The notes below the pieces were generated by a model. That model was not told the DNA's origin and searched no databases. It saw only the letters and a program-made list of their open reading frames with translations. Positions 7,699-14,442 of a stretch of DNA of 33,344 bases are shown piece after piece. The DNA is from Tetragenococcus muriaticus DSM 15685 (GTDB lineage: Bacteria > Bacillota > Bacilli > Lactobacillales > Enterococcaceae). Numbering within the stretch: position 1 is the first letter of the stretch; each line of letters starts with the position of its first letter. Location: assembly GCF_000423785.1 (NCBI RefSeq), contig NZ_AUIQ01000017.1, positions 1 to 33,344 on the forward strand, read 5' to 3'. Position numbers and translations under genes: made by a program.

Positions 7699-7780
7699 GT
7701 AAAACGAAAAAAGAGTATAAAACTTGTTTCTTTTTAAGAAATCAAGTAGAATGCAAAGAAAACAATTCGTGGAGGAGAAA

Positions 7781-8230
7781 ATGAAAGAAGCTGTTTTTGG
7801 TAAAAAAGAAGAAGGTAAGAACTATAAAGCTCGTTATGGAGCTTATATTGTTATCCACCGTCAAGACAAAAAGGAAGTTATTTTAGTGCAAGCTCCTAAT
7901 GGGGCCTTCTTTTTACCTGGTGGGGAAATTGAAAAAGAAGAAACACATGCAGAAACAATTACACGCGAGATGCTGGAAGAATTGGGGTTCAGTGTCCAAA
8001 TTGGAGCTTATTTAGGGGAAGCAAAAGAATATTTTTATTCTAGTCATCGTGATACTTATTTTGAACATCCAGGTTATTTTTACGTCGCAGATCAATGGGA
8101 AAAAATTTCTGATCCCACTGAAAAAACCAATCAGCTTTATTGGGTAACTCCAGATGATGCAATGTTATTATTAAAAAGAGGAAGTCATCGTTGGGCTCTA
8201 CAAAAATGGATGAAACACAATTATTTGTAA
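7781..8230 (+). CDS. NUDIX hydrolase
   Basis: A 149-residue protein with a complete Nudix box at ~48-70: G48, E54, then R62-E63 and E66-E67, G69 (pattern GX5EX7REUXEEXGU). Nudix enzymes cleave nucleoside diphosphates linked to another group, such as oxidised dNTPs, ADP-ribose or capped RNA. The substrate is not evident here. The ATG at 7781 has GGAGGAG immediately upstream. The same frame runs up to 7724 with a poor TTG, which I rejected. The C-terminal part (QLYWVTPDDAMLLLKRGSHRWAL) is typical of small MutT-like proteins in enterococci. It stands alone with its own terminator. Confidence 0.87.
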   Translation: MKEAVFGKKEEGKNYKARYGAYIVIHRQDKKEVILVQAPNGAFFLPGGEIEKEETHAETITREMLEELGFSVQIGAYLGEAKEYFYSSHRDTYFEHPGYFYVADQWEKISDPTEKTNQLYWVTPDDAMLLLKRGSHRWALQKWMKHNYL

Positions 8231-8232
8231 AT

Positions 8233-8280
8233 AAGAAAGGCTGAGACAAGAACTACAAAATTCTTGTCTCAGCCTTTCTT
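8233..8280. terminator. Perfect 20-bp-stem terminator shared by the NUDIX and HD genes
   Basis: The arms at 8233-8252 and 8261-8280 pair without mismatch around an 8-base loop. The right arm overlaps the stop codon of the convergent HD gene (8279-8281). The core GGCTGAGACAAG resembles hairpins I recall recurring at gene ends in enterococci and lactobacilli. No long T run follows. Confidence 0.8.
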
Positions 8281-9637
8281 AAATTAGTTCCCCATTGTGG
8301 ATATGTGAAGCGAATAATCGATAAGTTTCACCAAATAAATCAAAATTATTTTGCAAACGTTCTTCTATCATTTCTTTAGGGAAATAAAAGCGGTGATCTC
8401 CTTGCTCTTGACCAGCCAAAGCAGCAACCAATGGGCTGACTTGGGATAATTCGACAAGTGTTCCATCGTTTTGTTGTAGTTCAATTTGCGTGCGATGCTT
8501 TTCTAACTTTGGTTGATAAAAATCATAAGGCAAATCATAACTAGAATTAATCGCCGTATAGTAAGACGAGTTAAACCCTGCTTTTTCTGTGATTTGTTGC
8601 ATTTGAGCAATTAAGTTGTCTTGGACTTCTGGTACAAAGCGGCAAGATTTTAAGGGCTTACGGTTTAAAAACCGTTGGGAGAGATCGCTTAAAATAAGAT
8701 CATTCGTTTCACTCCAAAGATTAAAAGCTGTATTTAGTACACCATCATCTAAGCGTAAATAGTCTTGTAGAGAAAAACTTTCTTTGAAAAAAGGAATCAA
8801 TAGTTGAGCTGTATTTTGTAGCATCGTCATTTCTTGTGGGAAAAGCTCGTGCGCGCGGTTGAGTAAATGTTCTAAGACAACTTCCATTCCGCGAGAACTA
8901 CGATGAAAATAAACTTGGACATACATTTGATATCTAGAAACAATGTAGTCTTCAACAGCATGCATACCATTGATGGCAAAGACGATTCCGCTTTTACAAG
9001 GACGGATCATCCGTAAAATTCTTGTTAGGTCGAATGTCCCGTATTTAGTCCCGGTAAAATAGGCATCACGTAATAAGTAATCCATCCGATCAGCATCGAT
9101 TTGACTAGAAATCATTTGTACTACTTGAGAGTTAGGGTAAGTTTTCGTAATGACGCTAGCAACTTTCTCCGGAAACCCAGCTTCAACACTATTCAATATT
9201 TGATAAACTTCTGTTTCTGGCGAGGTAATAATGGCTACTGTAATTTCTTCATGGTCGGTATGAAAAATGCGTTCAAAAGTGTGTGAGTAAGGGCCATGCC
9301 CGACATCATGTAAAAGAGCTGCACATAAAGTAACTAATCGTTCGGAATCATCCCAACCCTCTTCTCCGAGTTTTTCGTTTGAATAGTTCTGTTGGAAAAT
9401 ATTACAAATGCGCCGCGTAATTTCATAAACACCCAAAGAATGAGAAAAACGACTATGTTCTGCTCCATGAAATGTAAAAGAAGAAGTCCCTAGCTGTTTG
9501 ATACGACGCAAACGCTGCACTTCTTTTGAGTTAATTAAATCAAGAATGACTTGGTGATTCACATGGATATAATTATGCACTGGATCGCGAAAGACTTTTT
9601 CGATCGGCAGTGTTTGATATTTATAAGGTAGAGACAT
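8279..9637 (-). CDS. HD-domain phosphohydrolase, probable dNTP triphosphohydrolase
   Basis: A 452-residue HD superfamily protein. Metal-binding residues are visible in HSRFSHSLGV (His66), LLHDVGHGPYSH (His110-Asp111) and SQIDADRMDYLL (Asp181/183). The N-terminal FRDPVHNYIHV and the whole layout match, from memory, the E. faecalis protein EF1143, reported to hydrolyse dNTPs to deoxynucleosides and triphosphate. The role would be control of nucleotide pools. Its ATG has GAGGAG eight bases upstream and lies inside the 3' end of the lipL-like gene (17-base overlap), so the two are co-transcribed and probably translationally coupled. Confidence 0.88.
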   Translation of the reverse strand: MSLPYKYQTLPIEKVFRDPVHNYIHVNHQVILDLINSKEVQRLRRIKQLGTSSFTFHGAEHSRFSHSLGVYEITRRICNIFQQNYSNEKLGEEGWDDSERLVTLCAALLHDVGHGPYSHTFERIFHTDHEEITVAIITSPETEVYQILNSVEAGFPEKVASVITKTYPNSQVVQMISSQIDADRMDYLLRDAYFTGTKYGTFDLTRILRMIRPCKSGIVFAINGMHAVEDYIVSRYQMYVQVYFHRSSRGMEVVLEHLLNRAHELFPQEMTMLQNTAQLLIPFFKESFSLQDYLRLDDGVLNTAFNLWSETNDLILSDLSQRFLNRKPLKSCRFVPEVQDNLIAQMQQITEKAGFNSSYYTAINSSYDLPYDFYQPKLEKHRTQIELQQNDGTLVELSQVSPLVAALAGQEQGDHRFYFPKEMIEERLQNNFDLFGETYRLFASHIHNGELI

Positions 9638-10436
9638 GATTAAGCTCCTCTAATTGTTTATTTCGTTGCTGCATACTGTCCATTTTTTTCTGAAATTGGG
9701 CCATTTGTTCCTTTTCTTTGATCCAATTTAGTGCATTTTGTGCTGTTTCGTCAATATCTAAGACTTGTAAAAAGCGTTTTTTTGTTTCTTGAATTGTCAA
9801 TGGTTGATGTAAAGCATCTGAAAGAGTAGTCATTGTCGAAGGCCAAACGTCTGGGTAACCATTTTTTCCGTAATCTGTTCCTAAGCTTTCTTGGTAAAAT
9901 GCACGCACAATTTCACTTCGTTGTTGCTGATCACCAAAAACACTCAAATACATCATTACAGCGATACCTTCTTTTACTCGTCGTTGCGCAATTCCTGCAA
10001 CTTTTTTCCCTTCCACGCTCAAATCAAATTTTCCTGGACAATAAGAATGTTGAATTTCATAAGCCTTGATCGTCAATTCAGGGAAGGCCTTTTGGATCAG
10101 GTCCAGCATTTTTTGATAGGATTGATCAATTGAAACTTGTTCTTTGGGAAAAATCCAAGAGATATTCAAGATTCCTTCATCAGAAATAACCCCTAAACCT
10201 CCAGCATTACGTATTACTGGTTGGTAGCCGTTATTTTTAATTGTTTTTACGCCTTTTGATAAATGATTCACTCGTGTATCTTTCATTCCCAAAATAAAGG
10301 ATTGCTCAAATTGCCAAAAGTGAAGAAGAGCCTTCTTATGTTTTCCTGCAGTTTCCGTTAAAATATCTGTAAGAGCGAAAGGAATCATCGCCGTTTCTTT
10401 AGTAAAGGTTTTTTGATCAAATAATTTTGTCTTCAT
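9621..10436 (-). CDS. lipL: Lipoate/octanoate protein transferase, LipL-like
   Basis: A 271-residue member of the lipoate ligase/octanoyltransferase fold. The RNAGGLGVISDEGILNIS block and the HSYCPGKFDLS stretch with Cys133, followed by GKKVAGIAQRR, match the LipL (YwfL) group. Those enzymes move octanoyl or lipoyl groups from GcvH to the E2 subunits of 2-oxoacid dehydrogenases through a cysteine thioester. An LplA-type ligase would lack this cysteine, so I favour an amidotransferase, although a broader acyltransferase role is possible. ATG 10436 has AAAGGA about ten bases upstream. It is first of the two-gene minus-strand operon. Confidence 0.82.
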   Translation of the reverse strand: MKTKLFDQKTFTKETAMIPFALTDILTETAGKHKKALLHFWQFEQSFILGMKDTRVNHLSKGVKTIKNNGYQPVIRNAGGLGVISDEGILNISWIFPKEQVSIDQSYQKMLDLIQKAFPELTIKAYEIQHSYCPGKFDLSVEGKKVAGIAQRRVKEGIAVMMYLSVFGDQQQRSEIVRAFYQESLGTDYGKNGYPDVWPSTMTTLSDALHQPLTIQETKKRFLQVLDIDETAQNALNWIKEKEQMAQFQKKMDSMQQRNKQLEELNHVSTL

Positions 10437-10465
10437 TTCGTCTGTCCTTTGTTTATATTACTTAT

Positions 10466-10493
10466 ATTATATACTACAAAAAAGCAACAGCAA
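10466..10493 (-). promoter_or_regulatory. Promoter of the lipL-HD operon
   Basis: On the minus strand, TTGCTG, 16 bases, and a perfect TATAAT. The -10 is 30 bases before the lipL start. Confidence 0.75.
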
Positions 10494-10572
10494 ACGGGAG
10501 AATAAAATTTTATGAAAGAGGAATGAAGAGTGATTTTTTGCTGAATGATTATCTATTAAGCAAATGAGTTAA

Positions 10573-10600
10573 TTGACAAAAGCTAAAAAATGTGAAAAAT
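10573..10600 (+). promoter_or_regulatory. Possible promoter of DUF1934-rpoE
   Basis: A perfect -35 TTGACA is followed after 16 bases by AAAAAT, a weak -10. No better -10 is in range. The assignment rests mostly on the -35. Confidence 0.4.
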
Positions 10601-10668
10601 GGAAGAATAGAGGGTAAGTGTGAACCTTGATGAGCTTACCGAGTCGTTGTAAAGTGAGGAGAGACAAA

Positions 10669-11106
10669 ATGGATTTAAACAAAGGTGTTCCTGTATCAAT
10701 CCATTTAAAGACTGAAGTTAATCAAAATGATGAACAGGAAGAATTTTTATTTGATATCAAAGGACAAGTAATTAAGATGGGAGATACACTTTATATTCGT
10801 TATAAAGAAGAACAAGAAGATGGTTCAGCTCCGGTTTCTGTCACAATGAAAATTTTTCCTGACGGAGCGGTCCAAATTACTCGTGCAGGAGAAATGCATG
10901 TACGCTTAAGATTTGTTTATCACGAACAATTCGAAACGAATTATCAGACTCCTTATGGCACTATTTTTTTTAGTACTTATACAAGAGATCTACATTTTAG
11001 CTTAACTGATAGCCCTATTGCTGGAAAGATTATAATTGCATATGATTTGTTTATGGCAGAGCAAAAAATGGGCAGTTATAACTTATTACTTGAATTTTCT
11101 GCTTAG
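10669..11106 (+). CDS. DUF1934 (YwiB-like) beta-barrel protein
   Basis: A 145-residue protein of the DUF1934 family (YwiB in B. subtilis), with a predicted calycin-like barrel and no known activity. Conserved features visible are KMGDTLYIRYKE, VTMKIFPDGAVQITRAGE and TPYGTIFFSTYT. I start at ATG 10669, where GAGGAG stands seven bases upstream; an upstream ATG in the same frame at 10627 lacks a site and adds a basic 14-residue leader. In B. subtilis and other Firmicutes the family precedes argS and rpoE. Here rpoE follows after 85 bases and argS is absent. Confidence 0.85.
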   Translation: MDLNKGVPVSIHLKTEVNQNDEQEEFLFDIKGQVIKMGDTLYIRYKEEQEDGSAPVSVTMKIFPDGAVQITRAGEMHVRLRFVYHEQFETNYQTPYGTIFFSTYTRDLHFSLTDSPIAGKIIIAYDLFMAEQKMGSYNLLLEFSA

Positions 11107-11191
11107 TTTTTTTGTAAATTTTTTAGAAAAAATTGCTTTTTTTACAACAATTTTGTATGATTGATTTTAGATTTGAAAGGACGTGTCCTGT

Positions 11192-11785
11192 TTGGAAATA
11201 AAAGCATTCGAAAACTTAAATAAGAGTGATTTATCGATGATTGAGGTAGCTCATGCTATCTTGGAGGAAAAAGGGGAAGTTATGGACTTTTCTGATATAG
11301 TAAATGCTACTCAGGAGTACTTGGATATCCCAGATAGTCAGATTCGCTCTTCCTTAGCTCAGTTTTACACAGATTTGAATACCGATGGAAGTTTTATTTC
11401 CCTAGGCGAAAACCGTTGGGGGCTGCGTTCGTGGTATGCCATTGATTCAATCAATGAAGAAGTGACTCATGGATTAGAAGATGAGGAAGAAAACCAACGC
11501 CCTCATCGTAATAAAGTGAATGCCTTTAGCAGCGTTGACCAAGATGTCATTGATTATACAGATGATGATCCAGAAGATGCTGATTTGACAGCAACTGATG
11601 ACGATGATGATTTATTTGATGATGATGACGATGACGAAGAAATCGCCGAGTATAATTCAGATCTCCAAGAAATTGGTGCAGATAACGAAGAGGAAGAAGA
11701 TCTACCAGGAAATATTGAAGAAGATTTATCCGTTGTCGATGAGGATGAAGAAGAGAATACAGAAGAAAATGAAGAACAAGCGTAA
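11192..11785 (+). CDS. rpoE: RNA polymerase delta subunit
   Basis: A 197-residue delta factor, an accessory subunit of Firmicute RNA polymerase that promotes RNA release and recycling. The N-terminal ~90 residues form the folded domain (SMIEVAHAILEEKG, AQFYTDLNTDGSFISLG, NRWGLRSWYAID). The C-terminal half is almost wholly Asp/Glu, as expected. I chose TTG 11192 with AAAGGA ten bases upstream; a GTG at 11183 lies only one base from that site. The binding site AGGA is followed closely by TCCT, which could pair with it. A strong terminator follows. Confidence 0.94.
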   Translation: MEIKAFENLNKSDLSMIEVAHAILEEKGEVMDFSDIVNATQEYLDIPDSQIRSSLAQFYTDLNTDGSFISLGENRWGLRSWYAIDSINEEVTHGLEDEEENQRPHRNKVNAFSSVDQDVIDYTDDDPEDADLTATDDDDDLFDDDDDDEEIAEYNSDLQEIGADNEEEEDLPGNIEEDLSVVDEDEEENTEENEEQA

Positions 11786-11819
11786 GTACTTGCGTCTTTA
11801 AGTAAGTTATAGATTAAAG

Positions 11820-11866
11820 AATGCTAAAAGAGAGAAAATGGTCTCTTTTAGCATTCTTTTTTTATT
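11820..11866 (+). terminator. Terminator after rpoE
   Basis: A 14-bp perfect stem (11820-11833 with 11842-11855), an 8-base loop, then CTTTTTTT. It lies 34 bases after the rpoE stop. Confidence 0.92.
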
Positions 11867-12005
11867 AAATAGTGTTAAAAATAACAAATTAAAACTATCA
11901 AAATAAAGGAAAAACTGTTAAACTAGACTTGTTCTATAAAAAATTGTATAACTTCTTGTACTTGCTAAATTGGGTTATTTTGTTGTTATCATAGGAGGGA
12001 ATAAA

Positions 12006-12905
12006 GTGTTAGTATTGGAAAATTTGTCAAAATCTTTTGGAAATTATCAAGCTGTTGACCAACTGTCTTTTACTATTGATAAGGGTAAAATTATGGGGCT
12101 CATTGGTCAAAATGGTGCAGGGAAAACGACAACATTTCGTTTGATTTTGAATTTTTTACAAGCAGATGAAGGAAAAGTATTGTGGAATGGTGGTAAGTTG
12201 GGGACAAAGGAGTATAATACGATCGGTTATTTACCTGAGGAAAGAGGATTGTATCCTAGGGCTACTATTTATGAACAATTAATTTATTTTGCCCGACTAC
12301 GAGGAAGAACAAAAAAAGAAATTGCCCCCAAAATTGATGAATGGATGGATCGGTTCCAAGTAAAAGGAAAAAAAACCGATAAAGTCAAGACCTTATCTAA
12401 AGGAAACCAACAGAAGGTTCAGTTGATCGCTACTTTAATTCATGAACCTGAGTTAGTGATTTTGGATGAACCTTTTAGTGGATTAGATCCGGTTAATGCT
12501 GAATTATTAAAAAAAGGAATTATGGAGCTTAAAGAAAAGGGATCTTGTGTCATTTTTTCCAGTCATAATATGGATAATGTAGAAAAAATCTGTGATCAAC
12601 TAATTATGTTAAGTAATGGTGCAGCTGTTTTAAATGGAGAAGTTCAAGAAATTCGTGAATCTTTTGGGAGAACGACGGTTTTCTTAGAATCGTCTTTAAA
12701 CAAAGAAGAAGTAGAAGAAATTACTGGAGTTAAAACCGTTGCTGAAAAAGATCATCATTATTTAGAAATTCAGCTTGATGACCCTGAAGTAGGGGAGACG
12801 ATCTTTTCTAAAGCTACCGCGAATGGATATATCCCAATGTTTAGCCAACAACCACCTACCTTGGAAGAAATTTTCAAAATGAAAGCAGGTGGCGATTATG
12901 AATAA
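12006..12905 (+). CDS. ABC exporter ATP-binding protein (NatA/YhaQ-like)
   Basis: A 299-residue ABC ATPase. Walker A is GQNGAGKTT (~34-42), the signature LSKGNQQKV (~130-138) and Walker B LVILDEPFSGLDP (Asp154-Glu155), followed by the switch SSHNMD. The C-terminal ~80 residues are the regulatory extension common in ABC-2 drug, ion or peptide exporters. Start is GTG 12006 behind AGGAGGG (11993-11999); the frame continues upstream to 11970 without a better start. The permease gene overlaps its last eight bases. The pair resembles NatAB/YhaQP, but the substrate is unknown. Confidence 0.88.
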   Translation: MLVLENLSKSFGNYQAVDQLSFTIDKGKIMGLIGQNGAGKTTTFRLILNFLQADEGKVLWNGGKLGTKEYNTIGYLPEERGLYPRATIYEQLIYFARLRGRTKKEIAPKIDEWMDRFQVKGKKTDKVKTLSKGNQQKVQLIATLIHEPELVILDEPFSGLDPVNAELLKKGIMELKEKGSCVIFSSHNMDNVEKICDQLIMLSNGAAVLNGEVQEIRESFGRTTVFLESSLNKEEVEEITGVKTVAEKDHHYLEIQLDDPEVGETIFSKATANGYIPMFSQQPPTLEEIFKMKAGGDYE

Positions 12906-14148
12906 GTTTTGGGTGATTGTCGGTGATGTTTATAAGAAAAATGTACGTTCGATTTCCTTTCTCATTATGTTATTAGTTCCCTTTATTCTGGGAGGAATTA
13001 TCTACGTAGCGAGTTATTTTGGTGGACAAAGTAATGAGGTAGATACGATTGGAATTACAGCAGATTCAGCTGAATTAGCTGAAGGAATTAATGCAGCTGC
13101 TCCCGAAGATTATGATTTTAAGCTCGTTGATTCTAGAGATGCTGGAGAAAGGGAATTGTCAGCTGAACAAATTGATGGCCTTCTATTCGTCGAATCAGGT
13201 GAAAATCATCAATTAAATGCCACATTATACAGCGAATCGAGTTTAGGTCAATCGACAGAATTGACGCTACAGCAGATCCTATCTTCCATTCAAACTAACC
13301 TGCGAGCAGAAGAGTTGGGGCTATCAAGTAATGAAGTTCAAAGTTTGAATCAAACGGCTACATTTAACCAACAGCGAGTTAGTTTTAATGACGCAAATGA
13401 GATGGAACTAGGAGATGATAATGAAGGATTTAATTTTGTAATTAGTTTTGCTGCGACTATTGTTCTATTTGTCTTTATTATTACGTACGCAGGGATTATT
13501 TCACAAGAAATCGCTTCAGAAAAGGGAACACGTATTATGGAAGTGATCTTATCCAGCACACGAGCTCAAGTCCATTTTTACGGGAAGCTTGTGGGGATCT
13601 TATTAGTGGCTTTTACGCAAATGCTTGTTTATGTAGCAGCATTTGCCATCAGTTACCAGTGGTTAAAAGGTATTGATGTTGTAGAAAATGTATTGGATTC
13701 AGTTTCTATCCAAGGAGTTTTTGGAACCTTCCTTATTTTTACTAGCCTATTTTTAGTATTAGGGATCTTTATCTATGCTGTATTAGCGGCATTATGTGGT
13801 TCACTAGTCACCAAAACAGAAGATACATCAAAAGTTATTTTACCAGTTACTTATTTATCTTTGATTGGTTATTTATTAGGGATCTCTTTAGGTTCGTTCG
13901 ATCCTGGTAATCTTATTATCCGTATCACTTCTTATATTCCGTTTCTGTCTTCTTATTTAATGCCTATCCGCCTGGCAAACGAGACAGCCTCGATTCAAGA
14001 AGCGGTGATTTCTTTAGTCATTCTACTTGGAACGACTTTCTTACTGACAGTTATTTCTGCTAAAATGTATAAATCAAATGTATTGGTCTATAACGACAAA
14101 GGTGTTGTAGCAACATTAAAACAATCCTTTACTTTAATGAAAAGCTAG
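12898..14148 (+). CDS. ABC-2 type exporter permease (NatB/YhaP-like)
   Basis: A 416-residue membrane protein. One hydrophobic helix near the N-terminus (ISFLIMLLVPFILGGIIYVA) is followed by a ~150-residue soluble, outward-facing domain and then about five helices from ~residue 180 (VISFAATIVLFVFIITYAG) to the end. This is the ABC-2 permease layout of NatB/YhaP. The helix boundary carries EKGTRIMEVILSST, the coupling motif of the group. ATG 12898 has AGGTGG five bases upstream and overlaps the ATPase stop, so the two subunits are coupled. Terminated at 14161-14217. Confidence 0.86.
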   Translation: MNKFWVIVGDVYKKNVRSISFLIMLLVPFILGGIIYVASYFGGQSNEVDTIGITADSAELAEGINAAAPEDYDFKLVDSRDAGERELSAEQIDGLLFVESGENHQLNATLYSESSLGQSTELTLQQILSSIQTNLRAEELGLSSNEVQSLNQTATFNQQRVSFNDANEMELGDDNEGFNFVISFAATIVLFVFIITYAGIISQEIASEKGTRIMEVILSSTRAQVHFYGKLVGILLVAFTQMLVYVAAFAISYQWLKGIDVVENVLDSVSIQGVFGTFLIFTSLFLVLGIFIYAVLAALCGSLVTKTEDTSKVILPVTYLSLIGYLLGISLGSFDPGNLIIRITSYIPFLSSYLMPIRLANETASIQEAVISLVILLGTTFLLTVISAKMYKSNVLVYNDKGVVATLKQSFTLMKS

Positions 14149-14160
14149 AATATAAAAAAC

Positions 14161-14217
14161 AAAACACAAATCGTTTGAATGGCAAAAAGATGCTGTCAGA
14201 CGATTTGTGTTTTTATA
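14161..14217 (+). terminator. Terminator after the ABC exporter
   Basis: A 14-bp stem (14161-14174 with 14200/14201-14214) with a 25-base loop and a T run. It ends the ABC transcript, so rpoN needs its own promoter. Confidence 0.88.
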
Positions 14218-14221
14218 ATAA

Positions 14222-14246
14222 AAAAGCCTCGTTCGAAAACGAGGAC
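14222..14246 (-). terminator. Terminator of tRNA-Arg
   Basis: CCTCGTT (14227-14233), a CGAA loop, and AACGAGG (14238-14244). On the minus strand the stem is followed by GCTTTTTT, so it terminates leftward transcription from tRNA-Arg. Confidence 0.85.
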
Positions 14247-14267
14247 TAATAGAATTGCAATGCAATT

Positions 14268-14296
14268 TTGCTATTTTATGTTGTATAAAGTATACT
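14268..14296 (+). promoter_or_regulatory. Probable promoter of rpoN, upstream of an antisense tRNA gene
   Basis: TTGCTA, 17 bases, TATACT. It is the only good plus-strand sigma-A match between the ABC terminator and rpoN. A transcript from here would start near 14303 and cross the tRNA-Arg gene in antisense before reaching rpoN. Confidence 0.6.
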
Positions 14297-14313
14297 GTAA
14301 TCAGTTACATGTA

Positions 14314-14385
14314 CGCACCCTAAGGGAGTCGAACCCCTGTCTCAAGAACCGGAATCTTGTGTGATATCCACTACACTAAGGGTGC
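14314..14385 (-). tRNA. tRNA-Arg(CCG)
   Basis: A 72-nt cloverleaf on the minus strand: acceptor GCACCCT/AGGGTGC with discriminator G, D-arm GTGTAGTGGATATCAC, anticodon stem CAAGA/TCTTG around TTCCGGT, giving anticodon CCG (plus 14350-14352), and T-arm with GTTCGACTC. It reads CGG arginine codons. The CCA is not encoded. It has its own promoter and terminator. Confidence 0.94.
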
Positions 14386-14401
14386 TAAAACTACCTTACA
14401 T

Positions 14402-14430
14402 AGTTTAGCGAATTTTAAGAAAAAACACAA
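14402..14430 (-). promoter_or_regulatory. Promoter of tRNA-Arg
   Basis: On the minus strand, TTGTGT, 17 bases, TAAACT, ending 17 bases before the tRNA. Its -35 touches the ribosome binding site of the divergent rpoN. Confidence 0.65.
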
Positions 14431-14442
14431 GGGGTAATCAAA

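Noticed and set aside
9833-10133. Two plus-strand frames antisense to the lipL-like gene
   Set aside because: No ribosome binding sites, and composition follows the antisense of the real gene.
10437-10668. Riboswitch or T-box ahead of DUF1934
   Set aside because: No T-box sequence, specifier-type stem or terminator/antiterminator pair is visible.
11598-11801. 67-codon frame in the acidic tail of rpoE
   Set aside because: A Met/Lys-rich artefact of reading GAT/GAA repeats in another phase.
14179-14364. Plus-strand 61-codon frame across tRNA-Arg
   Set aside because: It spans two terminators and the tRNA antisense; no start site.
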